A DNA stretch of 64,000 bases from NCBI GenBank assembly GCA_019873645.1, contig JAIOAX010000002.1, positions 124,001 to 188,000 on the forward strand, read 5' to 3'. Both the position numbers and the translations under genes were made by a program. Under the pieces are notes generated by a model. The model was not told the DNA's origin, did not search any database, and saw nothing but the letters and a program-made list of their open reading frames with translations. This document shows positions 42,796 through 54,100 of this stretch, piece after piece. Each line of letters starts with the position of its first letter. Within the stretch, counting starts at the first letter, position 1. The DNA is from Chloroflexota bacterium. GTDB taxonomy: Bacteria; Chloroflexota; Anaerolineae; B4-G1; SLSP01.

Positions 42796-43116
42796 ACCCA
42801 TTCCCCGATGAGCGGCAAGGCGACGTACCGCCCCTGTGCAGCGCGCACTATGCCGAGGATCCAGGCCAGGATGCCGGCGCCCCAGGCCGCGATCACCAGC
42901 GCAAACGCCATCACCCCGATCAGGATGCCCGCGTAGGGAATCCACGCCAGCAGCCAGGTGATCCCGTACCAGCCGCCGGACACCAGCGCTAAGGCCAGCA
43001 GTAGCCCCACCGACTGTTTGAGATGGAACCGCACCAATGGCGCGTCTTTTTCGGTGAGGGCGGCATACAGCCAGCCGAGGACGAAGATATACGTTGCCGC
43101 AGCCGTGAGACGCACC

Positions 43117-43127
<11 letters not shown>
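42768..43127 (-). CDS. Small DUF4870/Tic20-like membrane protein
   Basis: A 119-residue protein with three hydrophobic segments (about 8-25, 38-58 and 63-100), and the order helix, [15 protein letters not shown], then helical hairpin, typical of DUF4870-like proteins. Function is unknown. Its start overlaps the end of the ABC ATPase gene by 11 bases and has AGGAGG, so it is translated as the last gene of the peptide-transporter operon. A related protein begins at 63612. Confidence 0.7.
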
Positions 43128-44148
<1,021 letters not shown>

Positions 44149-44186
44149 ACGTCTACTCTCGCTGTGTGGCGGCCCCGGTGCGGTCA

Positions 44187-44358
44187 GAGATTAAAAGATC
44201 TCACCACAGAGTCGCAGAGGGCGCAAAGATTTTTATGTCGGATTCAATAAGATTAAGTCTTTTGCGTTCGAGTAATAATTTTATTGATTTAAACTTGAAT
44301 TTTCCTCCGCGTTCTTTGTGTCTCTGCGGTGAATGGGGCTTTTTTCAGGAGGGTCTTA
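44187..44358 (-). repeat. Dispersed 180-200-bp element, copy 2
   Basis: Read on the minus strand it begins at the stop codon of the DppC-like gene (TAAGACCCTCCTGAAAAAAG) and continues TTCACCGCAGAGACACAAAG. It ends in the matching arm CTCTGTGGTGAGATC. Ends are more diverged than in the other copies. It separates dppC-like from dppF-like. Confidence 0.8.
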
Positions 44359-45474
44359 AGTGATCGTATAGGGATCGGCGGCGTCGCGCAACCCGTCGCC
44401 GAGGAAGTTGAAGCCCAACACCGCCAGGAGGATGAACAACACCGGCGCGATAATCCACTGATTGAACCCCAGGGTCTGGATCGTCTGGGCTTCGCGCATC
44501 ATCACCCCCCAACTGACCAGCGGCTCCTGGATGCCGATGCCCAGGAAGCTGAGGAAGCTCTCGGCCAGGATGATCGAAGGAATGGTCAACGTAAGGATGA
44601 CAATCGTATGGCTCAGGGTGTTGGGGTAGAGGTGGTAGAAGATGATGCGCATATCGCTGGCGCCCATCTCCCGCGCCGCCAGCACGAAGTCGGTTTCCCG
44701 CATCGCCATCACCTTACCGCGAATCTCGCGCGCCAGCAACGTCCAGCTCAGCAGGGCGAAAATGGTGGACATGGCGATGAACACCGCCATCTGATCCCAG
44801 TTTGGAGGAATGACCGCCGCCAGGGCCATCCACAGAGGCAGTTGCGGGAACGATTGTACGAACTCGACGAAGCGTTGCAGGTAATTGTCGAAGCGGCCTC
44901 CGTAGTAGCCGGAGATCACGCCCAGGACGGACCCCACGGCGACGCTGATGAACGTGCCGAACAGCGACATTGCCAGTGAAATGCGCCCCGCCAGACACAT
45001 ACGCCCGAAAATATCGCGCCCGAATTTGTCGGTACCCAGGATATAGATTGTGCCGGGTGCGGCGACGCCGTAGAGGTGCAGACGGCTGGGGAATAGGCCC
45101 AGCCATTTGTATTCCCATCCCTGGACAAAGAAATTCACAAAGTACAGGGTGCTGGGATCCTCCACCCAATGCATATACATATTCTCATCTACCACCTGCT
45201 TCCACTGGTACACAAAGGGCCGTCCGTAGAACTTGCCGTTGATGTCCACAAAGTGAATGCGGCTGGGTGGAGTAAACCCGCTGCGCATATTCAGCTTGAC
45301 CGGATCGTAGGGCGAAAAGAAGCTGGAAAAGACGGCCAGCACGGCCAGCGCCAGCACAATCAATCCCCCTACAATGGCGACCCGGCTCTTGCGAAACTTG
45401 CGCCACACCAGATTGAAATAGCTTTCGTGTTCTTCGAGACGAATTTGCTGCTTCTCCGTTATGTGCTCGGTCAT
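44356..45474 (-). CDS. Peptide-type ABC transporter permease (DppC/OppC-like)
   Basis: A 372-residue permease. After a cytoplasmic N terminus there is one helix ([18 protein letters not shown]), a long periplasmic segment, the [14 protein letters not shown] motif, and five more helices around the permease signature ([17 protein letters not shown]). The periplasmic segment is about 60 residues longer than in E. coli DppC. ATG 45474 is chosen because TGAGG stands five bases upstream; an ATG six codons earlier overlaps the upstream gene. Confidence 0.88.
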   Translation of the reverse strand: MTEHITEKQQIRLEEHESYFNLVWRKFRKSRVAIVGGLIVLALAVLAVFSSFFSPYDPVKLNMRSGFTPPSRIHFVDINGKFYGRPFVYQWKQVVDENMYMHWVEDPSTLYFVNFFVQGWEYKWLGLFPSRLHLYGVAAPGTIYILGTDKFGRDIFGRMCLAGRISLAMSLFGTFISVAVGSVLGVISGYYGGRFDNYLQRFVEFVQSFPQLPLWMALAAVIPPNWDQMAVFIAMSTIFALLSWTLLAREIRGKVMAMRETDFVLAAREMGASDMRIIFYHLYPNTLSHTIVILTLTIPSIILAESFLSFLGIGIQEPLVSWGVMMREAQTIQTLGFNQWIIAPVLFILLAVLGFNFLGDGLRDAADPYTIT

Positions 45475-45481
45475 AAGCGCC

Positions 45482-46483
45482 TCATTGTCCAAGCCGAATG
45501 CGCGGGTCGAGAACCGACAACATAATGTCGGCGATTAAGTTCCCGATAACCAGCAACACACTGTAGATAAACAAGAAGCCCCCGGAGACATAAATATCCT
45601 GATTAACCAAAGAACTGTAAAACATCGGCGCCAGCGAAGGCATGTTCAACACAATCGCCGCTTCCAGCTCACCCTGAAGCATATACGGCAACACCGTTCC
45701 CTGGTACATGATGATGGGATGCAGAGCATTCGGGACGGCGTGCTTGTAAATGACCAGGGACTCCCGCACACCTTTGGAACGCGCCGTAGTCACATACTGC
45801 GAGTTCAGCACATCCAGCAGATTGGCGCGCATTACGCGCATATTGCGCGCCACGCCGCCAAAGCCGGCAATGGCGATCACCGGCCACGAGTATTTCAGAA
45901 TGTCCACGAATTTATCCCAACTCAGCGGCGCAAAAGCGTACTGTGGGGAAACAAACCGGTTCACATACGGATACTTGATCTCAATCACCAGGTAATACAC
46001 GATCACAATCGCCAGGAAGAAGCGCGGGGCTGCGGTGCCGATGAAAGCAAAGACGGTGGCAAAAGTGTCGCCCAGGCTGTATTTATGGGTGGCCGAATAA
46101 ATGCCAATGATAATACCCACCAACGTGGAAATTAAGTGCGCCGCCAGTGCCAGGAACAGGGTACGCGGCAGCCGTTCCGCGATCAGTTGCGCCACATCTT
46201 GCTTATAGGCGAAAGAGTAACCAAACTTGCCTTCGAGGACGATGCCCTTGATCCACCGCAGATACTGGATGGGAACCGGTTGATCCAGCCCGTAGATTTT
46301 GCGATATTCGTTGGCGGCTTTTTCGGCTTCCTGGGGGGACATATTCGCCTGGTTGATCAAATATTGCTGGTAAGCGGTGGCGAAATCCCCTGGCGGCAAC
46401 TGGATAATCACAAACGCCACCACGCTAATCCCCAGCAACAAGGGAATCGAGATCAAAAAACGGCGTAAGATGTATCCTAACAT
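45482..46483 (-). CDS. Peptide-type ABC transporter permease (DppB/OppB-like)
   Basis: A 333-residue permease with six predicted helices. It has the family N terminus [24 protein letters not shown], then a periplasmic loop and the coupling signature [29 protein letters not shown] 46483 with AAGGA upstream is chosen; a longer frame would lack the family's usual beginning. It forms the channel with the DppC-like protein encoded eight bases on. Confidence 0.92.
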   Translation of the reverse strand: MLGYILRRFLISIPLLLGISVVAFVIIQLPPGDFATAYQQYLINQANMSPQEAEKAANEYRKIYGLDQPVPIQYLRWIKGIVLEGKFGYSFAYKQDVAQLIAERLPRTLFLALAAHLISTLVGIIIGIYSATHKYSLGDTFATVFAFIGTAAPRFFLAIVIVYYLVIEIKYPYVNRFVSPQYAFAPLSWDKFVDILKYSWPVIAIAGFGGVARNMRVMRANLLDVLNSQYVTTARSKGVRESLVIYKHAVPNALHPIIMYQGTVLPYMLQGELEAAIVLNMPSLAPMFYSSLVNQDIYVSGGFLFIYSVLLVIGNLIADIMLSVLDPRIRLGQ

Positions 46484-46506
46484 CGCAACTTCATCCTTGA
46501 TGTGAA

Positions 46507-46537
46507 ATGGGGAGGGAGAGGTGCTCTCCCTCCCCAT
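46507..46537 (-). promoter_or_regulatory. Strong hairpin between binding protein and permease genes
   Basis: Perfect 14-bp arms (46507-46520 and 46524-46537) enclose a 3-nt loop. No T-run follows on the minus strand. Such stems after a binding-protein gene commonly protect its mRNA and raise its level above that of the permeases. Confidence 0.65.
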
Positions 46538-46549
46538 CTGGCGGTTATA

Positions 46550-48769
46550 TTACTTGGAAAAATCAGGGTAGGGGAAATCCACACCAGGTAGCTTGCCGGG
46601 ATAGATTTCCTTTTGTCCCAGGAGGGTCTGTTCCTCCGGCGCCAGCCAGATTTGTTCGGGCAGGAAGTTGTTGAAGTCCCACTGGTAGAGGAAGGGCGGC
46701 GTGCCGATGGGCACATTCTTGAAGTACTTGTTCAGCATCAGCCCATAGCGTCCCACCACCAGGCCGACCGAGTAGACGTTTTCGGTGTGCAGCTTGTTAT
46801 ACTCGTACATCAGCTCTTTCTGCTTGGCGAAATCGGTTTCCAGGCAGAAGGCATTGGAAATCTCCATCATCCGCTTCTCGAAATCGGCATACTCTTCAGG
46901 CTTATCCCCTTCGCGATGCCAGCCGAATTCCTTGGTCACCGGCGCAAAGTCCTTGCAGCGCACATTGGGGGTCGCCCACACCTGACCGGGGCGGCTGATG
47001 CGCATTTCCCACGTCCCGTTGGTCGAAGCCTCGTTCATGGCGATGTTGGTGAGAATGCGGAAGTTGACCTTGATGCCGATATCCTGGAACAGCAACACCA
47101 GCGCCGGCCCCATCGTCGCGCCGGCCGAGATGTCTTCCCACGTGGTCATCGCAATCTCGACGTTCTTGCCCGCCATCGGGCCGGTAGTCCAGTTGAGGAT
47201 GCCGTCCTTATCGGTGTCTTCCAGTCCCATCTCCTTGAGCAAAGCGCGCGAAGTATCCGGCGAGAACGGATAGTACACGACAGAGGTGCGGTCAAAGTAC
47301 TGGGAACCGGGGAACAGGCCGCCCGGCCAGGGGCGGAAGAAGGGGCCGTTGGTGAGCGAACGCGCCAAGCCTTCGCGGTCAATCGCCTGGGTCAAGGCGC
47401 GCCTGAAGCGCACGTCGCGGAGCAGGTCGCGCACGGCTGCATCGCGGTCGCTCTGGACGCCGGTGTATTTCGCCTGATTGATCTCCAGGCTGAAGCCCAG
47501 GGTTTCCGGCCCCCATTCCACGCGGAAAGGCGCGTTGGGATTGGAAGCCTGCTTGACCGTCTCATCGAAGGTTTCGGGGTTCTCCACATTGGCATGGTCG
47601 GCCGTACCGGCGATGGTGTTCAGCGTGCGGGTGGTGCCGGTCTTGGAGTAGGTCCACTGCATTTCATCCAGATAGGGCAGTTGGCAGCCGTTGGAATCCA
47701 CTTTCCAGTAGTAGGGGTTGCGGCGCATCACCATGAACTCATCGGTCTTGTATTCCACCGGCACCCAGGGCCCCATCGTGACGGTTGGCAGCTTGTTCGG
47801 TGGAAGCGCGTCCCGGTAGCTCTGATAGTCTTTGCCGCCGTACTTGGGGTGGAGCGGCTTGAGAATGTGGGCCGGACCGGGGGAGAAGATCAGATTTGTC
47901 ATATTGTACAGTTGCGAAACCGGTTTGGGAACGGGGAAGGTCCAGAGGAGCGTGTATTTGTCGAGGGCTTCCAGTTTGATCGGCTTACCCTCGATCTGCC
48001 AGAAGCTGGCCTGCGTCCACGAGTTGACGTTCGGGTCCAGGATGTTGTCTTCCCACAGGAACATAATGTCCTCGGTGGTGAACTCCACGCCATCGGACCA
48101 CTTGGCGCCTTCGATCAGGTGCATCGTCAACTGATAGCCATCGGCAGACCATTCCCAACCTTTCGCCAGTTGCGGCAGGGGGCTGACGTCTTTGGTCAGG
48201 AACATTGCGCCGGTCTGCACCGGTTCCTCCTGCACGACCGCTTCGATGCCGAACCAGCCCTGGCTCACGCCGGCGGCCCAGTTCCAACCTTCGGTAGGGG
48301 CGGCCCAAACGCCACGCCACACGCCACCGTATTGGCCGATGCCGTCGGACATAAAGCCTTCTTTCCACACAAATGGCTCTTTGGGCAGGCGTTCTTCGAT
48401 GGGCGGCAGCTCCCCGCGCTTGACCTTCTCTGTCACCCAGGCCGGCTCACAGTACTTGTCGAATTTCTTGAACTCGATCATCTCATCCACATCGAAGGTT
48501 TTGGGTTCACGGCTGCCGCTCATCAACGCGGGTTCGGGATAGGGGATCGCGCCGGCCAGCACGTACTTCTCCACTTCAACCTCGACAGTCTTGACGACCT
48601 CTTTGGTGACTTCGACAGTCTTGACGACTTCGACTTCTTTTTGAACCTCAACGGTCTTCACCACCTCAACGGTTTTGACCACCTCAACCGTCTGGGGGCC
48701 GCCACAGGCAGACAATAGAACTGCCAGGATCATCCATACTGACATGGTAACGGACAGGGACTTCTTCAT
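46550..48769 (-). CDS. Peptide-type ABC transporter substrate-binding lipoprotein
   Basis: A 739-residue SBP family 5 protein. The signal peptide ends in the lipobox LLSAC, so it is anchored by Cys22. A linker of repeated VEVVKT/VEVQKE words (about residues 27-67) leads to the binding domain, with GWEWSADGYQLTMHLIEGAKWSDGVEFTTEDI and RFRRALTQAIDRE as family marks. It captures the substrate (peptide or possibly oligosaccharide) outside the cell for the permeases encoded next. The length exceeds E. coli DppA by about 200 residues. AGGAG precedes the ATG at 48769. Confidence 0.92.
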   Translation of the reverse strand: MKKSLSVTMSVWMILAVLLSACGGPQTVEVVKTVEVVKTVEVQKEVEVVKTVEVTKEVVKTVEVEVEKYVLAGAIPYPEPALMSGSREPKTFDVDEMIEFKKFDKYCEPAWVTEKVKRGELPPIEERLPKEPFVWKEGFMSDGIGQYGGVWRGVWAAPTEGWNWAAGVSQGWFGIEAVVQEEPVQTGAMFLTKDVSPLPQLAKGWEWSADGYQLTMHLIEGAKWSDGVEFTTEDIMFLWEDNILDPNVNSWTQASFWQIEGKPIKLEALDKYTLLWTFPVPKPVSQLYNMTNLIFSPGPAHILKPLHPKYGGKDYQSYRDALPPNKLPTVTMGPWVPVEYKTDEFMVMRRNPYYWKVDSNGCQLPYLDEMQWTYSKTGTTRTLNTIAGTADHANVENPETFDETVKQASNPNAPFRVEWGPETLGFSLEINQAKYTGVQSDRDAAVRDLLRDVRFRRALTQAIDREGLARSLTNGPFFRPWPGGLFPGSQYFDRTSVVYYPFSPDTSRALLKEMGLEDTDKDGILNWTTGPMAGKNVEIAMTTWEDISAGATMGPALVLLFQDIGIKVNFRILTNIAMNEASTNGTWEMRISRPGQVWATPNVRCKDFAPVTKEFGWHREGDKPEEYADFEKRMMEISNAFCLETDFAKQKELMYEYNKLHTENVYSVGLVVGRYGLMLNKYFKNVPIGTPPFLYQWDFNNFLPEQIWLAPEEQTLLGQKEIYPGKLPGVDFPYPDFSK

Positions 48770-48962
48770 AGATTAACTCCTCTCGAAAACTAATGTGAAT
48801 ACATCATTTGTCTCGCAAAACAACCATCTGAAATCCATACATGTTTGAAAAGCTAGTTCACCTCCTTAATCTAAAAATAGTCTGGTAGTCTTTCGTCCGA
48901 TAGTCAGAGCGTCATTTTCATCGCCGGCGAGCCGTCCGTTAATGCTGAATTCCTTAGAATAA
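48770..48962 (-). other. Leader region of the binding-protein gene
   Basis: No coding sequence is supported. Read on the minus strand, the region contains an AAGGAGGTGAAC stretch about 95 bases before the start codon, followed at once by a stop, and TTGCGAGACAAATGATGTATTC nearer the gene. A promoter is likely, but I cannot place its -10 and -35 with confidence. Confidence 0.4.
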
Positions 48963-49145
48963 TTGAGTCTACTGAAAAACTAAAGATCTCACCGCATAGT
49001 TGCGGAGGGCGCAAAGATTTTTATGTCGGATTCAATAAAATTAAGTCTTTCGCGTTTCTTTGCTAATTCTATTGATATAACCTTGAATTTCTCTCGGCGT
49101 TCTTTGCGTCTCTGCGGTGAATTGGACTTTTTTCGGGAGAGTCAT
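48963..49145 (-). repeat. Dispersed 180-200-bp element, copy 3
   Basis: On the minus strand it starts ATGACTCTCCCGAAAAAAG 60 bases after the DppD-like stop, carries CACCGCAGAGACGCAAAGAA and its partner arm ...ATGCGGTGAGATC, and ends TAGACTCAA. Confidence 0.85.
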
Positions 49146-49204
49146 AGTTGAGAGTTCAAAGTAAAAAACCCGTTAGAATCCGTTGACGAATACAAACAAT
49201 AGAC

Positions 49205-50233
49205 TCAGGCTGCGGTAGCCGCTTCACCAAAGAGCCAGCAGGCGACAAAGTGCTGTGGGGCGACTTCGCGCCATACCGGTGACTGTTGCGTACACACAGG
49301 CAACACGCGCGGGCAGCGCGGCGCAAAAGGACATCCTGGAATCTCTTCAATCGGCGAAGGCACCATCCCTTCGATGGGCACCAGCACCTTCTTGCCTTTG
49401 CGCCCCAACACCGGCACCGAGTTCAGCAAGCCGACGGTGTAGGGATGCAGCGGATGGTGGAACAATTCACGCACCGGCGCATGTTCCACCAGCCGACCCA
49501 GATACATCACTCCTACCTCATCGGCCATCTGAGAAACGACGCCCAGGTTGTGCGTAATCATCAGGATAGAAGAATCAAAGTCGCGCTGCAGCTCGCGCAT
49601 CAAATCCAGGATTTGCGCCTGCACGGTCACATCCAAGGCTGTCGTGGGTTCGTCGGCGATGAGGATGGAGGGGTTACACGACAGCGCCAGAGCGATCATC
49701 GCCCGTTGCCGCATACCGCCGCTCAGTTGATGGGGGAACTCCCGCAGTCGCTGTTGAGGATCGGCAATCTGTACTTTCACCAGCATCTCCAGCGCGCGCG
49801 CCAATGCCTCTTTGCGTCCCACCTTTTGGTGCAGGCGCACCGATTCGGCGATCTGCTCACCAATCGTATAGAGGGGATTGAGAGAGGTCATCGGCTCCTG
49901 GAATACCATAGCAATCTCTGCGCCGCGGATACTGCGCATCTCTGCGCCGCGCGGGTTGAGCCGGGTGAGATCAACATATTCCTCTTGGCCCTTTTTGCGA
50001 AGGTAGATATGACCGGCCACAATTTTACCCGGTGGACTTTGGATCAGGCGCATAACAGACATTGCTGTAATGCTTTTGCCGCAGCCGCTCTCTCCCACCA
50101 GACCGAGGGTGCGCTTACGGCGCAATTGCAGATTCACCCCATCAACGGCCCGCACCGTGCCCTTTTCCAGGAAAAAATAGGTCTTGAGGTCTTCAATTCT
50201 AAGAATGACTGGAGAATCTTGGATGTCGGTCAT
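49205..50233 (-). CDS. Peptide-type ABC transporter ATP-binding protein (DppD/OppD-like)
   Basis: A 342-residue ATPase. Walker [16 protein letters not shown]-loop FQEPMTSLNP, signature QLSGGMRQRAMIA, Walker B ILIADEPTTALD and H-loop ILMITHNLGVV are all visible. The C-terminal CPFAPRCPRVLPVC has the Cys pattern that binds an iron-sulfur cluster in the family. It pairs with the DppF-like ATPase. It is the first transporter gene of the operon, ahead of the binding protein, an unusual order. No strong ribosome binding site is visible. Confidence 0.93.
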   Translation of the reverse strand: MTDIQDSPVILRIEDLKTYFFLEKGTVRAVDGVNLQLRRKRTLGLVGESGCGKSITAMSVMRLIQSPPGKIVAGHIYLRKKGQEEYVDLTRLNPRGAEMRSIRGAEIAMVFQEPMTSLNPLYTIGEQIAESVRLHQKVGRKEALARALEMLVKVQIADPQQRLREFPHQLSGGMRQRAMIALALSCNPSILIADEPTTALDVTVQAQILDLMRELQRDFDSSILMITHNLGVVSQMADEVGVMYLGRLVEHAPVRELFHHPLHPYTVGLLNSVPVLGRKGKKVLVPIEGMVPSPIEEIPGCPFAPRCPRVLPVCTQQSPVWREVAPQHFVACWLFGEAATAA

Positions 50234-50262
50234 GTTCGGCTTTCAAATTATGGTCTTATCGA

Positions 50263-50466
50263 ATGAGTCTACTGAAAAAACCAAAAATCTCACCGCAGAG
50301 TCACAGAGGGCGCAAAGATTCTTGTGTCGGATTCAATAAGATTGAGTCTTTTGCATTTCTGTATTAATTTTATTGATTTGAGCTTTATTTTTTTCTCTGC
50401 GTTCTTTGCGTCTTGTATATTTAGAGTACCTCTGCGGTAAATTAGACTTTTTTTCAGGAGAGTCAT
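50263..50466 (-). repeat. Dispersed 180-200-bp element, copy 4
   Basis: The minus-strand copy begins ATGACTCTCC and ends TAGACTCAT, as copy 1 does. It is about 20 bp longer because an extra TTGTATATTTAGAGTACC-like piece splits the GCGTC/TCTGCGG arm. It lies between the DppD-like and receiver genes. Confidence 0.85.
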
Positions 50467-50492
50467 CGAATCAAGTTAATAGAAACTCTGCG

Positions 50493-50542
50493 TTGATTCG
50501 CTGATTCGCCGATTCGCTGATTCACCGATTCGCTGATTCACT
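50493..50542. repeat. GATTCGCTGATTCGCCGATTC tract
   Basis: Four successive near-identical 8-9-base words (GATTCGCT, GATTCGCC, GATTCGCT, GATTCACC) fill the space between copy 4 of the dispersed element and the receiver gene. Together these two repeats occupy most of the 351-bp gap 50234-50584. Confidence 0.7.
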
Positions 50543-50584
50543 CAGCCGGCAAATCCTCCATTAACTGATCTCACCTGTCGGGCA

Positions 50585-50950
50585 TTAACCGATGATGCGC
50601 TGTAATACTTGATGCAAAGTTGTGGGTAAGACGGGCTTGACCAGGAAAGCAGCTGCCCCCAGCGCCATTCCCTTACGCCGTTCGTCAGAGGTGCTGCACA
50701 AAATCACCGGCGGTCTTTCGGCAACGGGCGCCCGGCACAGCGTTGCCAGCAGGGACCATCCTTTTCCGCCACCCAGGGCCGGCTCCAACACCACCGCGCA
50801 TACTCCCGCCATTTGTGCCATTACCAGGGCTTCGGCGATATCAAGGGTCGCCAACACTTCGTAGTCGCTGCTCAACTCGCGGCGGTAGAGTTCTAACGTT
50901 GGGAGATCGTTCTCGACGATGACAATCCGTGGTTTAGCCGTCACGTTCAT
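50585..50950 (-). CDS. Stand-alone receiver-like protein with altered phosphorylation site
   Basis: A 121-residue receiver-fold protein. IVIVENDLPTLELYRREL is the acidic start and FLVKPV has the conserved Lys. The phospho-acceptor segment reads VVLEPALGGGKG, so Glu stands in place of Asp. It may be a constitutively 'on' or non-phosphorylated receiver. It lies 150 bases downstream of the hybrid regulator gene and may be its partner. ATG 50950, near GGGATGGA, is preferred over a TTG nine codons upstream. Confidence 0.75.
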   Translation of the reverse strand: MNVTAKPRIVIVENDLPTLELYRRELSSDYEVLATLDIAEALVMAQMAGVCAVVLEPALGGGKGWSLLATLCRAPVAERPPVILCSTSDERRKGMALGAAAFLVKPVLPTTLHQVLQRIIG

Positions 50951-51100
50951 TCCATCCCGCCTGTTGGCGATGGGCAATCACTCACCTACTCTGTAGTTTA
51001 TCTCCAAAAACGCCCTTCGTCTTGAATAAAAGAATCGGCAGATTGGATAAAACTATCACAATCTGCCTGATCCGCTGACAAAGTGCCCCTATGGCACAGG

Positions 51101-54100
51101 TTAAGAAGGCGAGACGGGGGTGCCGGCCTTGCCGGCGCGATATTCACCTGGGGAAACGCCAAGCTGCTTGTGGAAAACGCGACTGAAATAGGCCGGGTCT
51201 TCAAAGCCGACCTGCGCCGCAATTGCCGTGATGGAGTCTGACGTCGTGCGCAGCCGTATTCCGGCCTGGTAGACCCGTACCCGATTGAGAAACTGCCAGG
51301 GGGACAGGCCGACTTCGTGTTTGAAGATGCGGCTCAGATAATTCTCACTCACCCCAATCGCGCGGCAGATCTCGGCGCGCGTGAGGCGTTCGGCATAGTT
51401 TTGAAGCAAATAGGCCAGCGCGTGCTTCACCACGGCGCTGGTCGGCTGGGGCAGCGCTGTGGTCCCCGCACAGGCAGCTTGCAACACCGCCTGCATCTCG
51501 GCGTCATCCAGAATGTGTTTGGCCTCAAAGGTCACACCTGCATAGTCCAGTCGCTGTACATCCGCGAACGTGAGCATCTTGCCGCTGATGACGATCACCG
51601 GCGTATGGCGGGTCGCAGCACGGGTGCGGAGGCGTTTCAGAACCTCGAAGCCATCCACTTCGGGCATCAGCAAGTCTAACAACACCAGACGCGGCGCCTG
51701 TTCAGCAGTTTCAACCTGCTCCAAAAGTTGGAGCGCCTGGGGGCCGCCTTCAATAAGCACAATATCCAGATCCGGCAATGCCGCAGCCGCCAGACAGCGA
51801 TACAGCTTACGCGCCTCGGGATCATCGTCAATCACCCACACACTCCCGCCCATGCCGGGCCGGCGCATCGCGTCTAGTATCTCACCAAGCGTGCGCGCAC
51901 AGAGCGGTTTAAGCAGGATATGCGTCAGGCTGCCGTCTGATCCCCCAGATGGCAGCGACGTTGCGGCGACGCCAGTGGCGGCGTCAGGCTGGATCGTCGG
52001 GCAGAACAGGATGAAAGGGAGACGCGAGAGCAGCGGATGACGGCGCAAACGTTGAATCAAGCTCCATTCCTGCATCATGCTCCTGCCGGTCGCGTTGCCG
52101 GCGACATCCCAGGCCAGCGCAATGGGACGACTTGCGGGTGGCAAGGATAGCGGTTCATCGCCCGGCGTGAGGCGATAAAGTGTCGCGCCCTGCCGTCGTG
52201 CCAGCTCGCTTAAAGTCGGCGAGAGGCCATCGGCGCCGGCCACATAGAGCAATAACCGCACTGCGTCTTCCGAGAGCGACTCCGTAGCCCAGAGATCTCC
52301 GCAAGCCGGTTGCCCGGTGAGATCGGGCAGAGGCAGGTAGACATGGAAGACACTTCCCTGCCCGGGTTTGCTTTCCAGAGACATCAAGCCGCCGTGGAGC
52401 GCCACCAGCCGGCGCGTGATGGCGAGTCCCAAACCGATGCCTTCGCCGGGGCGAGACATAGGGGCGGCGGTCACGAATGGCTCGAAGATGCGTTCTTGTT
52501 GCTCGATGGGGATGCCGCAGCCCGTGTCTTCAACCCAAAGATGCAAGTGGGGCGGTTCAACAGCCGCGTGCAGCGCAACGTACCCTTGCGTGGTAAACTT
52601 AGCGGCGTTGCTCAGTAAATTGAGGATAATCTGGCGCAGGCGCGCCGGGTCGGCTTGCAGCAGCGGTAAGGGCTTCGGGAAATCAAGCTGCCACTGCACT
52701 TCAGGGCGCGGGGTGAGACTATGGACAAAACTCTCAAAGGCTTCACGGATCAAATCTGCCGGCGCGAACACCTCCGGCGCCAGTTCCAGTGCGCCGATCT
52801 CGACCCGTGAAAGATCGAGCAGATCGTTGATCATCCGCTGCAGGTGCATGCCACTCTGAGCGATGTATTCCAGGTCGCGGCGCAGGGCCGGCGGCAATTC
52901 GAGGTCATAAAGGTTGGGTACGCGCAGCGCGCTTTCACAATAACCCAGGATGATGTTCAAAGGAGCGCGCAGCTCATGGCTTACATTCGCCAGCAAGCGC
53001 GTCTTCAGTTGATCGGCAGCTTCGGCATGCGCACGTTGTTGTACAGCTTCCTCGTAAAGCTCGGCGTTGCGCAGGGCCACGCCCAACTGGTCGGCCAGCG
53101 CCTGTAAGCCGATCAGGTCCTGCCGCACATGGCCCATCGGGCGGCGGCTGTGCAAATCGAGCACGCCCAAGATATCCTCGCCCAAACGCACCGGCAAGAC
53201 CACTCTGGAGCGCGTTTCAGGCCAGGCCGGGTCCGGGGCAAAGCGGCGCGTGAAACGCGTGTCGGGAATGAAAACCGGCTCGCGACGTTGCAGCACCTCG
53301 CGGAGCAATCCTTGTGGTTCAATGCGTACTTCTCGGCCATAAGCTGCTTCATCTTCCTGCCAGGAAACCAGCACCTGTTCCGTTTCTGACCACAGCCACA
53401 ACCGCACAAAATCGTAGCCGTAGTTGGCGCGGAGCAGTGCGGCAATCTCCTGGGCGATTTTGGAACGCTTGAGCGTCGCACCGACCCGCCGGCTGAGCGC
53501 CAGGCTGGTTTCAAGTTGCATAAGGCGGCTTTGTTCCATCCGCCAGTTGACACCCACCAACCGGGTGGGGATGTCGGCGATAGCGATCAACTTCTCGATG
53601 GCGACCTGCGAGACGTTTTCGGCCGTGACCAGGCGTGGGTGGTAGCTGAAATGGGCTGGCGTAGGTTGATGCAGGGCTGTTTGCAGGGCCAGGTGCGCCG
53701 CCTGAGCGGCCATCTCACGGGGAGGGGTTTCAACCGTCGCGGCCATACTCCCATCAAAAATCGCCGCCAGCGCCAGGGGATCGCCGTTGACGCCGACAAT
53801 GAGCGGCCATGATGGCTCAAACAGACCGAGCATTTGCACCGCATCGCGGGCAGCCAGGGCCAGGGAATCCGAGAGACCAAAGATGGCATCCGGGGGACGT
53901 TCAAGCTGCCGCAGCGTCGCTTCGATCACCGGATAGGCTTGCTCATAGGTCCAGTAGGCGGGACAATGTAAAGTCTTGAGTCGGGGATACGGACGCAGCG
54001 CCGCATGGTACCCCTCCATGCGGCTCTGACCTTTGTCAAGTCCGGTATCCAGGAAGGCGCTGACACATAAAGTCACCCCCTGCCCCCCTAGCGTTGCGGC

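Noticed and set aside
46613..48718. 701-residue plus-strand open frame
   Set aside because: It is antisense to the peptide-binding lipoprotein gene and has no recognisable motif.
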